Shown: positions 1 to 10,657 of the stretch, in pieces
How positions within the stretch are numbered: the first letter of the stretch is position 1
Layout of the letters: each line of letters starts with the position of its first letter
Assembly: GCA_019635285.1 (NCBI GenBank)
Contig: JAHBZS010000001.1
Span: 1-64,000 of the forward strand
Reading direction: 5' to 3'
Source: Rubrivivax sp.
GTDB lineage: Bacteria; Pseudomonadota; Gammaproteobacteria; Burkholderiales; Burkholderiaceae_C
DNA length: 64,000 bases
Translations under genes and position numbers: made by a program
The notes under the pieces: model-generated
What the model saw: the letters and a program-made list of their open reading frames with translations, nothing else
Database searches by the model: none
What the model was told of the DNA's origin: nothing

Positions 1-15
1 CCGCAGATGTCGCAC

Positions 16-50
16 AGCCCGTTCGCCCCCAGGCCGACGGGCTTTTTGTT
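16..50 (+). terminator. Intrinsic terminator of a gene upstream of the window
   Basis: A 7-bp inverted repeat (AGCCCGT at 16-22, ACGGGCT at 37-43) is followed at once by a T-run at 43-47. This is the shape of a Rho-independent terminator for a plus-strand gene that ends before the window. It separates that gene from the acyl-CoA dehydrogenase starting at 78. Confidence 0.7.
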
Positions 51-77
51 GCCCATTGAAGTACTGAAGGAGTTGTC

Positions 78-1871
78 ATGAGCTACGTCGCCCCCGTGAA
101 GGACATGCTTTTCTGCATGAAGGAGCTCGCCGGCCTGGAAGCCGTGTCGCAGTTGCCGGGTTTCGAAGAAGCAGGCCTGGAGACGGCGCAAGCCGTGCTC
201 GAGGAAAGTGCCAAGTTCAACGAGGGCGTGCTCGCGCCGCTGAATTTCGAGGGCGACAAGAACCCGTCGTACTGGAAAGACGGCAAGGTCTACACGACGC
301 CGGGCTTCAAGGATGCGTTCCGCCAGCTGGCCGAGGGCGGTTGGCAAGGCCTGCAGCACCCGACCGAGTTCGGCGGCCAGGGCCTGCCCAAGACCATCGG
401 TGCGGCCTGCATCGAGATGCTCAACAGCGCCAACATGAGCTTCGCGCTGTGCCCGCTGCTGACCGATGGCGCCATCGAGGCGCTCCTCACCGCCGGCTCG
501 CCCGAGCAGCAGGCCATCTACCTGCCGAACATGATCTCCGGCAAGTGGACGGGCACGATGAACCTCACCGAGCCGCAGGCCGGCTCCGACCTGGCGCTCG
601 TGCGCACGCGCGCCGAGCCGCAGCCCGACGGCACCTACAAGATCTTCGGCACCAAGATCTTCATCACCTACGGTGACCACGACATGGCCGAGAACATCGT
701 CCATCTCGTGCTGGCCCGGGTGAGCGGTGCGCCCGAAGGCGTGAAGGGCATCAGCCTCTTCGTGGTGCCCAAGTTCCTGGTCAAGGCCGACGGCTCGCTG
801 GGCGAACGCAACGACGCCCATTGCGTGAGCATCGAGCACAAGATGGGCATCAAGGCGAGCCCGACCTCGGTGATGCAGTACGGCGACCACGGCGGCGCGG
901 TCGGCACGCTGGTGGGCCAGGAAAACCGTGGCCTCGAGTACATGTTCATCATGATGAATGCGGCCCGCTATGCCGTGGGCGTGCAAGGCATTGCCGTGGC
1001 CGAGCGCGCGTATCAGAAGGCGGTGGCGTACGCCAAGGAACGTGTGCAGTCGCGGCCGGTCGACGGCTCCATCAACAAGAGCGCGCCCATCATCCACCAC
1101 CCCGACGTGAAACGCATGCTGATGACGATGCGCGCCCTCACCGAAGGCTGCCGCGCCATGGCCATCACGGCCGCGGCCGCGTACGACGCTGCTCACGCCC
1201 ACCCCGACGCCGAGGTGCGCAAGCTCAACCAGGCCTTCTATGAATTCATGGTGCCGCTGGTGAAGGGTTACAGCACCGAGATGAGCCTCGAGGTGACCAG
1301 CCTTGGCGTGCAGGTGCACGGCGGCATGGGCTTCATCGAGGAAACCGGCGCAGCACAGTACTACCGCGACGCCAAGATCCTCACCATCTACGAAGGCACG
1401 ACGGCCATCCAGGCCAACGACCTCGTGGGCCGCAAGACGGCGCGTGACGGTGGCCAGACAGCCAAGGCCATTGCGCGCCAGATCGCGGCCACCGAGGCCG
1501 ACCTGGCCAAGCACGACAGCGATGCGGCGCGCACGATGCTCAAGCGGCTGAGTGCTGCGCGCATCGCCTTCGAGCAGGTGGTCGACTTCGTCGCCGCCGG
1601 CACCAAGGGCAGCCCCAATGCGGTGTTCGCCGGCTCGGTGCCTTACCTCATGCTCGCCGGCAACGTGATGGCCGGCTGGCAGCTGGCGCGTGCGCTGCTC
1701 GTGGCCGAGACGCAGCTCAAGGCGGGCGAGGGCGACGCAGCCTTCCTCAAGGCCAAGGTGACGACGGCGGTGTTCTACGCCGATCACATCTTGAGCCGCG
1801 TACCCGGCACGCGGGACGCGATCGTCGAGGGTGCCGACAGCGTGACCGCACTCGCGCTCGAATCGTTCTGA
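78..1871 (+). CDS. Acyl-CoA dehydrogenase (C-terminal-domain type, DmdC/FadE-like)
   Basis: A 597-residue flavoenzyme predicted to oxidise an acyl-CoA to the 2-enoyl-CoA in the cytoplasm. The central segment MNLTEPQAGSDLA and the later KIFITYGDHD are typical of the flavin-binding middle domain. ILTIYEGTTAIQ near residue 440 carries the glutamate that serves as catalytic base in most family members. At about 600 residues it is longer than the classical 380-residue enzymes, as in the subfamily with an extra C-terminal domain that includes 3-methylmercaptopropionyl-CoA dehydrogenases. The ATG at 78 has a GAAGGAG Shine-Dalgarno sequence. The substrate cannot be told from sequence. Leu codons CTC and CTG are about equally used here, unlike genes beyond 7 kb. 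Confidence 0.9.
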   Translation: MSYVAPVKDMLFCMKELAGLEAVSQLPGFEEAGLETAQAVLEESAKFNEGVLAPLNFEGDKNPSYWKDGKVYTTPGFKDAFRQLAEGGWQGLQHPTEFGGQGLPKTIGAACIEMLNSANMSFALCPLLTDGAIEALLTAGSPEQQAIYLPNMISGKWTGTMNLTEPQAGSDLALVRTRAEPQPDGTYKIFGTKIFITYGDHDMAENIVHLVLARVSGAPEGVKGISLFVVPKFLVKADGSLGERNDAHCVSIEHKMGIKASPTSVMQYGDHGGAVGTLVGQENRGLEYMFIMMNAARYAVGVQGIAVAERAYQKAVAYAKERVQSRPVDGSINKSAPIIHHPDVKRMLMTMRALTEGCRAMAITAAAAYDAAHAHPDAEVRKLNQAFYEFMVPLVKGYSTEMSLEVTSLGVQVHGGMGFIEETGAAQYYRDAKILTIYEGTTAIQANDLVGRKTARDGGQTAKAIARQIAATEADLAKHDSDAARTMLKRLSAARIAFEQVVDFVAAGTKGSPNAVFAGSVPYLMLAGNVMAGWQLARALLVAETQLKAGEGDAAFLKAKVTTAVFYADHILSRVPGTRDAIVEGADSVTALALESF

Positions 1872-1951
1872 GTTTGTCGCGCGCGTGATTGCCCGGCCGG
1901 GGAGTGCTCACCACACTCGGCCTCACCCCCTTCAGAAGTCCGGAGACTCCC

Positions 1952-2911
1952 TTGGCCCTGCCTCTCGTCCTGCAGAGACTGCCGCTGCCCATCATCGGGT
2001 CGCCGCTGTTCATCATCAGCAACCCCAAGCTCGTGATCGAGCAGTGCAAGGCCGGTGTGGTGGGCTCGATGCCCGCGCTCAACGCCCGCCCGGCCGAACT
2101 GCTGGACGAATGGCTGGCCGAGATCACCGAAACGCTGGCGGCTTACAACAAGGCACATCCGGAGAAGCCCGCGGCGCCGTTTGCCATCAACCAGATCGTG
2201 CACAAGAGCAACGACCGGCTGGAGCACGACATGGCACTGTGCGCCAAGTACAAGGTGCCGATCATCATCACCTCGCTGGGCGCCCGTGAAGACGTGAACC
2301 AGGCGGTGCACGCCTGGGGCGGCATCGTGCTGCACGACATCATCAACAACAAGTTCGCTCACAAGGCGATCGACAAGGGGGCCGATGGCCTCATCGCGGT
2401 GGCGGCCGGTGCCGGCGGGCATGCGGGCGTGAAGAGCCCGTTTGCGTTGATCCAGGAGATCCGCGAGTGGTTCGACGGCCCGCTGGCCCTGAGCGGCGCC
2501 ATCGCCAATGGTGCTGCCGTGCTCGCGGCCCAGGCCATGGGCGCCGACTTCGCCTACATCGGCACCGCCTTCATCGCCACCGAAGAAGCGCGTGCCGCCG
2601 AAGGCTACAAGCAGGCGATCGTGGACGGTAGCTCCGACGACATCGTCTATTCGAACCTCTTCACCGGCGTGCATGGCAACTACCTCGCGCCGTCCATCCG
2701 CGCCGCTGGGCTCGACCCCGACAACCTGGAAGTCAGCGACGCCAGCAAGATGAGCTTCGGCTCCGACCGCGCCAAACCCAAGGCCTGGAAGGACATCTGG
2801 GGTTCGGGCCAGGGCATCGGTGCGGTGAAGAAGGTGGTGCCGGCGGGCGAGCTCATCGCGCGCCTGGCCCATGAATACGCCGCGGCGCGCCGCCGCCTGG
2901 CGCTGGCCTGA
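1952..2911 (+). CDS. Nitronate monooxygenase / 2-nitropropane dioxygenase family
   Basis: FMN-dependent TIM-barrel enzyme of about 319 residues, predicted to oxidise alkyl nitronates to carbonyl compounds and nitrite. Visible family segments are PIIGSPLFIISNPKLV near the N-terminus, AVAAGAGGHAG near the middle (the phosphate-binding and catalytic-His region) and GADFAYIGTAFIATEEA toward the end. The start is set at TTG 1952, which follows a GGAGA ribosome-binding site at 1942-1946. A TTG at 1889 is in frame but would add 21 residues with no family likeness. It lies 80 bases after the acyl-CoA dehydrogenase and may share its transcript, suggesting a catabolic or detoxifying role (inference). 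Confidence 0.85.
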   Translation: MALPLVLQRLPLPIIGSPLFIISNPKLVIEQCKAGVVGSMPALNARPAELLDEWLAEITETLAAYNKAHPEKPAAPFAINQIVHKSNDRLEHDMALCAKYKVPIIITSLGAREDVNQAVHAWGGIVLHDIINNKFAHKAIDKGADGLIAVAAGAGGHAGVKSPFALIQEIREWFDGPLALSGAIANGAAVLAAQAMGADFAYIGTAFIATEEARAAEGYKQAIVDGSSDDIVYSNLFTGVHGNYLAPSIRAAGLDPDNLEVSDASKMSFGSDRAKPKAWKDIWGSGQGIGAVKKVVPAGELIARLAHEYAAARRRLALA

Positions 2912-3226
2912 TCAGCCCGTCTCGATCGACAGATCGCAGTCGCAACCCCGCCCAGCGGCGATGAGTCGCCGTACGGCGCGCGCTGTCACGCCCGCCAGCC
3001 ACCGCGGCACGCCGAAACGCTGCGGGGCCACGACCATGCCGCACGCATAGCGGCGCTCGTGCTCGTTCCACGTCAAGGCCTTGCAGGCGCCGTGCCGGCT
3101 GCGGCTGACCAGCATGCCGACCGGGCAGGGCTCGGCCGTGCAGCAGACGCCGCAGCCGTTGCAGGGTTCACCCACGGCAGGCTTGGGCGCCGCCTCGCGA
3201 TGAATGTGGATGGTGGTGCGTTGCAT
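2912..3226 (-). CDS. Small Cys-rich protein with CxxCxxCC motif (YkgJ-like)
   Basis: A 104-residue protein convergent with the nitronate monooxygenase; the two stop codons abut. Near residue 22 it carries CNGCGVCC, the CxxCxxCC signature of small proteins presumed to bind zinc or iron. Further cysteines follow (TAEPCPVG, GACKAL, YACGM, RGCDCD), about ten in all. There is no signal peptide or membrane segment, so it is probably cytoplasmic. A mobile-element or toxin role is not suggested. Function is unknown; metal binding is inferred from the motif alone. Confidence 0.75.
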   Translation of the reverse strand: MQRTTIHIHREAAPKPAVGEPCNGCGVCCTAEPCPVGMLVSRSRHGACKALTWNEHERRYACGMVVAPQRFGVPRWLAGVTARAVRRLIAAGRGCDCDLSIETG

Positions 3227-3309
3227 CGGGGTTGATTTGTCCCTGTTCGCATTGTGCGAAGCGCCCGGGTTTCCAATCGCACGAAGTGGCTGCCAATTTC
3301 CAACGGTGC

Positions 3310-3315
3310 TACAGT
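3310..3315 (+). promoter_or_regulatory. Candidate -10 element of the sucA transcript
   Basis: TACAGT in the 228-base gap before sucA resembles a sigma-70 -10 box. No clear -35 is visible at the expected spacing. It would leave a leader of roughly 130 bases. Nothing else in this gap looks like a gene. Confidence 0.35.
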
Positions 3316-3454
3316 CGCGCCCAGACTTTTCAGGTCCTTCCCGTCCCCTTGATGTCAGTCAAGGCGGGTCGCAATCCGCCAGTCGGTTAAGCCGTGTCGC
3401 GGAAGGTTTATCAACCCACTACAGCCCCGGAAACCGGAGCGAAAGGTGAGCGAA

Positions 3455-6313
3455 ATGATGCAGGAATACAGGTCCAATTCGTACCTGTTCGGAGGCAATG
3501 CGCCCTACGTCGAAGAGATGTACGAGGCCTACCTCGACAACCCGGGCTCGGTGCCGGACAACTGGCGCGCCTACTTCGACGCCCTCCAGAACGTCCCTGC
3601 CACCGACGGCACCACCAGCCGCGACGTCGCTCACGCTCCTGTCGTCGAATCGTTCGCCCAGCGCGCCAAGGCCAATGCCTTCGCCGTCAAGGCGAGCGCC
3701 ACCGAGCTGGCCGTGGCTCGCAAGCAGGTGCACGTCCAGTCGCTGATCGCCGCGTACCGCTCGCTCGGTGCCCGCTGGGCCGACCTCGACCCGCTCAAGC
3801 GCCAGGAGCGCCCCAAGATTCCCGAGCTGGAGCCGGCCTTCTATGACCTGAGCGAGTCCGACATGGACATCACGTTCAGCGCCACCAACACCTACTTCAC
3901 CACGGCCGAGCAGCAGACGCTGCGCGAGATCGTGCAGGCGCTGCGTGAAACCTACTGCGGCTCCATCGGTGCCGAATTCATGCACATCACCGAGCCGGCA
4001 GAAAAGCGCTGGTGGCAGCAAAAGCTCGAATCGATCCGCTCCAAGCCCAATTTCACGGCGGAAGAGAAGAAGAACATTCTCGAGAAGCTCACGGCCTCGG
4101 AAGGGCTGGAGCGTTACCTGCACACCAAGTACGTCGGCCAGAAGCGCTTCTCGCTCGAAGGCGGCGAGAGCTTCATCGCCTCGATGGATGAAGTGGTGCA
4201 GCGCTCGGGCCTGAAGGGCGTGCAGGAAATCGTGATCGGCATGGCCCACCGCGGCCGCCTCAACGTGCTGGTCAACACACTGGGCAAGATGCCCAAGGAC
4301 CTGTTTGCCGAGTTCGACCACACCGCCCCCGAGAACCTGCCCTCGGGCGACGTGAAGTACCACCAGGGTTTCTCGAGCGACGTGACGACCGAGGGTGGCC
4401 CGGTCCACCTGAGCCTGTCGTTCAACCCCTCGCATCTGGAGATCGTCAACCCGGTGGTCGAAGGCTCGGTCAAGGCCCGCCTCGACCGCCGCGGCGACAA
4501 GGAGGGTGACACCGTGCTGCCCGTGCTCGTGCACGGCGACGCGGCTTTCGCAGGCCAGGGCGTGGTCATGGAAACGCTGGCGCTCGCGCAGACCCGCGGC
4601 TACTACACCGGCGGCACGCTGCACCTGGTGATCAACAACCAGATCGGCTTCACCACCAGCGACCCGCGCGATACGCGCTCGACGCTGTATTGCACCGACG
4701 TCGTCAAGATGATCGAGGCCCCCGTGCTGCACGTGAACGGCGACGACCCCGAGGCCGTGGTGCTGTGCACGCAGCTTGCGCTCGACTACCGCCAGGAGTT
4801 CAACAAGGACGTGGTGGTCGATATCGTGTGCTTCCGCAAGCTCGGGCACAACGAGCAGGACACCCCTTCGCTCACCCAGCCGCTGATGTACAAGAAGATC
4901 GGCGCCCACCCCGGCACGCGCAAGCTCTACGGTGACAAGCTCGTCGCCCAGGGCGTGCTGCCGCCCGAAGGCCCCGACGAGATGGTCAAGGCCTATCGGG
5001 CTGCGATGGAAGCCGGCAAGCACACGGTCGACCCGGTGCTGACCAACTACAAGAGCAAGTACGCCGTCGACTGGTCGCCCTTCCTCAACAAGAAGTGGAC
5101 CGATTCGGCCGACACCGCGCTGCCGCTGACGGAAGTCAAGCGCCTGGCCGAGCGCATCACCTCGGTGCCGGCCAACTTCAAGCTGCACCCGCTGGTCGAG
5201 AAGGTGCTCGCCGATCGGGCCGCCATGGGCCGCGGCGAGATCAATGTCGACTGGGGCATGGCCGAGCACTTCGCCTATGCATCGCTCGTGGCCAGCGGTT
5301 ACCCGGTGCGCCTGTCGGGCGAAGACTGCGGTCGCGGCACCTTCACCCACCGCCATGCCGTGTTGCACGACCAGAACCGCGAGCGCTGGGACGAAGGCAC
5401 CTGGACGCCGCTTCAGCACATTGCCGACAACCAGGCGCCGTTCGTCGTCATCGACTCGCTGCTGTCGGAAGAGGCCGTGCTTGGCTTCGAATACGGCTAT
5501 GCGTCGGCCGACCCCAACACGCTCGTGATCTGGGAAGCCCAGTTCGGCGACTTCGTCAACGGCGCGCAGGTGGTGATCGACCAGTTCCTCGCCTCCGGCG
5601 AAGTGAAATGGGGCCGCGCCAACGGCCTCGTGCTGATGCTGCCGCACGGCTACGAAGGGCAGGGCCCCGAGCACAGCTCGGCGCGCCTGGAGCGCTTCAT
5701 GCAGCTGGCGGCCGACAACAACATGCAGATCGTGCAGCCCACCACGGCCAGCCAGATCTTCCACCTGCTGCGCCGGCAGATGGTGCGCATGTTCCGCAAG
5801 CCGCTGGTGATCATGACGCCCAAGTCGCTGCTGCGCGCCAAGGACGCGTCGTCGCCGCTCAGCGAGTTCACCAAGGGCGAGTTCCGCACCGTCATCGGCC
5901 CCAACCACCCCGAGATCGACCCGCTGAAGGTCAAGCGCGTGATCGCGTGCTCGGGCAAGGTGGCCTACGACCTGATGAAGCGCCGCGACGAGAAGAAGTC
6001 GTTCGACACCGTCATCCTGCGCGTGGAACAGCTGTACCCCTTCCCGCACAAGGCGTTCTCGACCGAGCTGAAGAAGTTCCCCAACGCCACCGAGGTGGTG
6101 TGGTGCCAGGACGAGCCGCAGAACCAGGGTGCCTGGTTCTTCGTGCAGCACTACATCCACGAGAACATGCTCGAAGGCCAGAAGCTCGGCTACGCCGGCC
6201 GCCCGGCCTCGGCATCGCCGGCCGTGGGGTATGCGCACCTGCACCAGGAGCAGCAAAAGGCGCTGCTCGACCAGGCGTTCAGCAAGCTCAAGGGCTTCGT
6301 CCTCACGAAGTGA
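3455..6313 (+). CDS. sucA: 2-oxoglutarate dehydrogenase E1 component
   Basis: Thiamine-diphosphate-dependent E1 subunit of the 2-oxoglutarate dehydrogenase complex in the citric acid cycle. It decarboxylates 2-oxoglutarate and passes the succinyl group to the lipoyl arm of SucB. About 952 residues, the usual length for SucA. The N-terminus NSYLFGGNAPYVEEMY matches the family's E2-contacting segment. GMAHRGRLNVLVN, SFNPSHLEIVNPVVEG and LVLMLPHGYEGQGPEHSS are characteristic active-site and cofactor stretches. The start is set at ATG 3455, spaced from AAGGTGA at 3443-3449. GTG 3446 and ATG 3458 are possible alternatives. First gene of sucA-sucB-SHOCT/PspC-lpdA-zapE. Confidence 0.97.
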   Translation: MMQEYRSNSYLFGGNAPYVEEMYEAYLDNPGSVPDNWRAYFDALQNVPATDGTTSRDVAHAPVVESFAQRAKANAFAVKASATELAVARKQVHVQSLIAAYRSLGARWADLDPLKRQERPKIPELEPAFYDLSESDMDITFSATNTYFTTAEQQTLREIVQALRETYCGSIGAEFMHITEPAEKRWWQQKLESIRSKPNFTAEEKKNILEKLTASEGLERYLHTKYVGQKRFSLEGGESFIASMDEVVQRSGLKGVQEIVIGMAHRGRLNVLVNTLGKMPKDLFAEFDHTAPENLPSGDVKYHQGFSSDVTTEGGPVHLSLSFNPSHLEIVNPVVEGSVKARLDRRGDKEGDTVLPVLVHGDAAFAGQGVVMETLALAQTRGYYTGGTLHLVINNQIGFTTSDPRDTRSTLYCTDVVKMIEAPVLHVNGDDPEAVVLCTQLALDYRQEFNKDVVVDIVCFRKLGHNEQDTPSLTQPLMYKKIGAHPGTRKLYGDKLVAQGVLPPEGPDEMVKAYRAAMEAGKHTVDPVLTNYKSKYAVDWSPFLNKKWTDSADTALPLTEVKRLAERITSVPANFKLHPLVEKVLADRAAMGRGEINVDWGMAEHFAYASLVASGYPVRLSGEDCGRGTFTHRHAVLHDQNRERWDEGTWTPLQHIADNQAPFVVIDSLLSEEAVLGFEYGYASADPNTLVIWEAQFGDFVNGAQVVIDQFLASGEVKWGRANGLVLMLPHGYEGQGPEHSSARLERFMQLAADNNMQIVQPTTASQIFHLLRRQMVRMFRKPLVIMTPKSLLRAKDASSPLSEFTKGEFRTVIGPNHPEIDPLKVKRVIACSGKVAYDLMKRRDEKKSFDTVILRVEQLYPFPHKAFSTELKKFPNATEVVWCQDEPQNQGAWFFVQHYIHENMLEGQKLGYAGRPASASPAVGYAHLHQEQQKALLDQAFSKLKGFVLTK

Positions 6314-6322
6314 GGCTCACAC

Positions 6323-6358
6323 AAGCGATGGCGGCCGCCCTGCGCCGCCATCGTTTCG
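6323..6358 (+). terminator. Hairpin between sucA and sucB (attenuator-like)
   Basis: A perfect 10-bp inverted repeat, CGATGGCGGC at 6326-6335 and GCCGCCATCG at 6344-6353, is followed by TTT at 6354-6356. Flanking AA/TT pairs extend the stem. It lies 13 bases after the sucA stop. It could lower read-through into sucB or protect the 3' end of the sucA message. The T-run is short, so full termination is doubtful. Confidence 0.5.
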
Positions 6359-6446
6359 TGCGCTCGGCCGCGACAAGACGGCCACTCGCGCGGGGTGACA
6401 CCGAAGGCCAGGCCGAGACCCGTCCTGGACAACAGAAAGAATTGAA

Positions 6447-7718
<1,272 letters not shown>

Positions 7719-7741
7719 GCCACGGGCTTTCGGAGCGCCGC

Positions 7742-8050
7742 ATGAGCTTCGTCGACGAACTGGCACGGCTCGAGGAGATGCGCGCGCGCGGCAGCTTGTC
7801 GGAGGACGAGTTCCAGCGCGCCAAGGCCAAGCTCATCGACGCGCAGGGCGCGCCCGAACCCGTGTCCGCCTTCAACGGGCTGCGCCGCAGCCGCAGCGAC
7901 AAGTGGCTGGGCGGCGTGTGTGCCGGCATCGCGCAGGCCAGCGGCGTCGAGGCCTGGATCTGGCGCCTGCTGTTCGTGCTGCTGTTCATGTTCGGCGGCA
8001 CCGGCGTCGTCATCTATCTGCTGCTGTGGATCTTCGTGCCGCTCGAGTGA
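7742..8050 (+). CDS. SHOCT plus PspC domain small membrane protein
   Basis: A 102-residue protein between sucB and lpdA in the same direction. Residues 3-33 ([22 protein letters not shown]) fit the SHOCT short helical domain. Residues 46-101 fit a PspC domain: [17 protein letters not shown], then a hydrophobic segment [11 protein letters not shown] ending [11 protein letters not shown]. PspC domains occur in membrane stress responses; no other Psp protein is present here. GGAG upstream supports ATG 7742. Its role in an operon for a soluble dehydrogenase complex is not clear. Confidence 0.85.
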   Translation: MSFVDELARLEEMRARGSLSEDEFQRAKAKLIDAQGAPEPVSAFNGLRRSRSDKWLGGVCAGIAQASGVEAWIWRLLFVLLFMFGGTGVVIYLLLWIFVPLE

Positions 8051-8072
8051 GCGGCCTTACCCTGGAAAGACC

Positions 8073-9500
8073 ATGTCCAAGACCTTCGACGTCGTCGTCA
8101 TCGGCGGCGGCCCCGGCGGCTACATCGCCGCCATCCGTGCCGCACAACTCGGCCTGAACACCGCCTGCATCGACGACTGGAAGAACGCCAAGGGCGGCCC
8201 GGCGCCGGGCGGCACCTGCACCAACGTCGGCTGCATTCCGAGCAAGGCCCTGCTGCAGTCCAGCGAGCACTTCGAACACGCCGGCCACGCCTTCGCCGAG
8301 CACGGCATCGGCCTGGAGAAGCTGAGCATCGACGTGCCGAAGATGCTGGCCCGCAAGGACCAGGTGGTCAAACAAAACAACGACGGCATCCTCTACCTGT
8401 TCAAGAAGAACAAGGTCACGTTCTTCCATGGCCGCGGCTCCTTCGTCAAGGCGGCGGAGGGCGGCTACGAGATCGCCGTTGCCGGCGACAAGCCCGAGAC
8501 GCTGCAGGCCAAGCAGGTGATCGTGGCCACCGGCTCGAGCGCGCGTGCGCTGCCGGGCGCGGCCTTCGACGAGCAGCAGATCCTGTCCAACGACGGCGCC
8601 TTGCGCGTCGGCGCGGTGCCCAAGACGCTGGGCGTGGTCGGCTCTGGCGTCATCGGGCTGGAAATGGGCTCGGTGTGGCGCCGGCTGGGTGCGCAGGTGA
8701 CGGTGCTGGAAGCGCTGCCCACCTTCCTGGGCGCGGTGGACGAGCAGATCGCCAAGGAGGCGCACAAGGTCTTCACCAAGCAGGGCCTGAAGATCCATCT
8801 GGGCGTGAAGATCAACGAGGTCAAGGCCGGCAAGAAGGGCGTCAGCGTGGCCTACACCGACGCGTCCGGTGCCGCGCAGACGCTGGACTGCGACAAGCTG
8901 ATCGTCTCGATCGGCCGCGTGCCCAACACCACGGGCCTGAACGCCGAGGCGGTGGGGCTGAAGCTGGACGAGCGCGGCTTCATCGCCGTCGACGACGATT
9001 GCCGCAGCAACCTGGCCGGCGTCTGGGCCGTCGGCGACGTGGTGCGCGGGCCGATGCTGGCGCACAAGGCCGAAGAGGAGGGCGTGGCCGTGGCCGAGCG
9101 CATCGCCGGCCAGCACGGGCACGTCAACTTCAACACCATCCCCTGGGTGATCTACACCAGCCCCGAGATCGCCTGGGTCGGCCAGACCGAGCAGCAGCTC
9201 AAGGCCTCGGGGCGGGCCTACCGCGTCGGCACCTTCCCGTTCATGGCCAACGGCCGCGCGCGGGCGCTGGGCGACACCACCGGCATGGTCAAGATGCTGG
9301 CCGATGCGGCCACCGACGAGATCCTGGGCGTGCACGTCATCGGCCCGATGGCCAGCGAGCTGATCGCCGAGGCCGTGGTGGCCATGGAGTTCAAGGCCAG
9401 CAGCGAGGACATCGCGCGCATCTGCCACGCCCACCCGTCGCTGAGCGAAGCCACGAAGGAAGCGGCTCTGGCCGTGGACAAGCGCACGCTCAACTTCTGA
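8073..9500 (+). CDS. lpdA: Dihydrolipoamide dehydrogenase (E3)
   Basis: FAD flavoprotein of 475 residues that reoxidises the dihydrolipoyl arm of SucB and reduces NAD+. The N-terminal FAD motif is [12 protein letters not shown]. The redox-active disulfide is CTNVGC, residues 49 and 54. The NAD-binding motif is [14 protein letters not shown]. The dimer-interface catalytic segment near the C-terminus is [14 protein letters not shown]. The start at ATG 8073 begins the conserved [11 protein letters not shown]; an open frame reaches further upstream but overlaps the PspC gene. It follows that gene by 22 bases and precedes zapE by 7, so all five genes from sucA are probably co-transcribed. Confidence 0.97.
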   Translation: MSKTFDVVVIGGGPGGYIAAIRAAQLGLNTACIDDWKNAKGGPAPGGTCTNVGCIPSKALLQSSEHFEHAGHAFAEHGIGLEKLSIDVPKMLARKDQVVKQNNDGILYLFKKNKVTFFHGRGSFVKAAEGGYEIAVAGDKPETLQAKQVIVATGSSARALPGAAFDEQQILSNDGALRVGAVPKTLGVVGSGVIGLEMGSVWRRLGAQVTVLEALPTFLGAVDEQIAKEAHKVFTKQGLKIHLGVKINEVKAGKKGVSVAYTDASGAAQTLDCDKLIVSIGRVPNTTGLNAEAVGLKLDERGFIAVDDDCRSNLAGVWAVGDVVRGPMLAHKAEEEGVAVAERIAGQHGHVNFNTIPWVIYTSPEIAWVGQTEQQLKASGRAYRVGTFPFMANGRARALGDTTGMVKMLADAATDEILGVHVIGPMASELIAEAVVAMEFKASSEDIARICHAHPSLSEATKEAALAVDKRTLNF

Positions 9501-9507
9501 CGCGCGG

Positions 9508-10605
9508 ATGGCCGTCCGCGAGCTGTACGAACGCACGCTGAAAGAGCGCGGCTACCGCGCCGACGAGGCGCAGCTGCGCGCCATCGACGCGCTGGAGCGC
9601 TGCGAGAACGAATGGCTCGCCTACCTGCGCCGGCGCAGCAATGCGCTGACGAAGATGATCGTGCGCCCGCCGATCCCGCGCGGTGTGTACATGTACGGCG
9701 GCGTCGGCCGGGGCAAGAGCTTCCTGATGGACTGCTTCTTCCAGTCGGTGCCGCTGAAGCGCAAGACGCGGCTGCATTTCCACGAGTTCATGCGCGAAGT
9801 GCACCGCGAGCTGCATGAGCTGCGCGGCACCGCCAACCCGCTGGACGAACTGGGCAAGCGCATCGCGCGGCGCTTCCGCTTGATCTGCTTCGACGAATTC
9901 CACATCGCCGACGTCACCGACGCGATGATCCTGCACCGGCTGCTGGAGGCGCTGTTCGCCAACCGCGTGAGCATCGTCACCACCTCCAACTTCCACCCCG
10001 ACGGGCTGTACCCGAACGGCCTGCACCGCGAGCGCATCCTGCCGGCCATCGAGCTGCTGAAGCAGCACATGGAGATCCTCAACGTCGACGCCGGCACCGA
10101 CTACCGGCAGCTCACCTTGGACCAGGTCAAGGTCTACCACACGCCCCTGGGTCCCGAGGCCGACGCGCGCATGCTGGCGGCCTTCGAGCAGCTGGCCGAG
10201 GTGCGCGACGAAGACCCGCGCCTGCGCATCGAGCAGCGCGAGCTGCAGGCCCGGCGGCGCGCCGGCGGCGTGGTCTGGTTCGACTTCGCGCAGCTGTGCG
10301 GCGGGCCGCGCTCGCAGAACGACTACCTGGAGCTCGCCTCGCGCTTCCACACCGTGCTGCTGTCGGACGTGCCGGCCATGTCGCCGCGCCTGGCCAGCGA
10401 GGCGCGCCGCTTCACCTGGCTGGTGGATGTGCTTTACGACCGGCGCGTGAAACTGATCCTGTCGGCCGCGGTCGAACCCGAGTTGCTTTATACGGAAGGG
10501 CCGCTTTGCCACGAGTTCCCGCGCACCGCTTCCCGCCTGCAGGAGATGCAGACGGCAGCCTATCTGGGGTCGACGCGGCGCAACGTGGACACCACGCTCA
10601 CATGA
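9508..10605 (+). CDS. zapE: Cell division ATPase ZapE (AFG1-like)
   Basis: A 365-residue AFG1/ZapE-type P-loop ATPase. Walker A is GGVGRGKS at residues 64-71 and Walker B is LICFDEFHI near residue 130. VTTSNFHPDGLYPNGLHRERILP is a recognisable family stretch. In E. coli ZapE acts on the Z-ring late in division, and related proteins affect respiratory-chain turnover. Linkage to lpdA by a 7-base gap is consistent with the usual position of this gene in Burkholderiales (recalled, not checked). Confidence 0.92.
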   Translation: MAVRELYERTLKERGYRADEAQLRAIDALERCENEWLAYLRRRSNALTKMIVRPPIPRGVYMYGGVGRGKSFLMDCFFQSVPLKRKTRLHFHEFMREVHRELHELRGTANPLDELGKRIARRFRLICFDEFHIADVTDAMILHRLLEALFANRVSIVTTSNFHPDGLYPNGLHRERILPAIELLKQHMEILNVDAGTDYRQLTLDQVKVYHTPLGPEADARMLAAFEQLAEVRDEDPRLRIEQRELQARRRAGGVVWFDFAQLCGGPRSQNDYLELASRFHTVLLSDVPAMSPRLASEARRFTWLVDVLYDRRVKLILSAAVEPELLYTEGPLCHEFPRTASRLQEMQTAAYLGSTRRNVDTTLT

Positions 10606-10657
10606 GCGTGCGCTCGCCTGCCGCGGTCGGCGCGCGCACCGCGCAAAGGGCCGCACA

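Noticed and set aside
1889-1951. Longer start for the nitronate monooxygenase
   Set aside because: The extension has no family likeness and the later TTG has a well-placed GGAGA site.
3419-6256. Very long open frame antisense to sucA (over 900 codons)
   Set aside because: High GC content keeps antisense frames open; the translation is His/Val/Arg/Asp-rich with no domain, while the plus strand is clearly sucA. The same holds for the long antisense frames over bamA, ppsA, lpdA and the HflK region.
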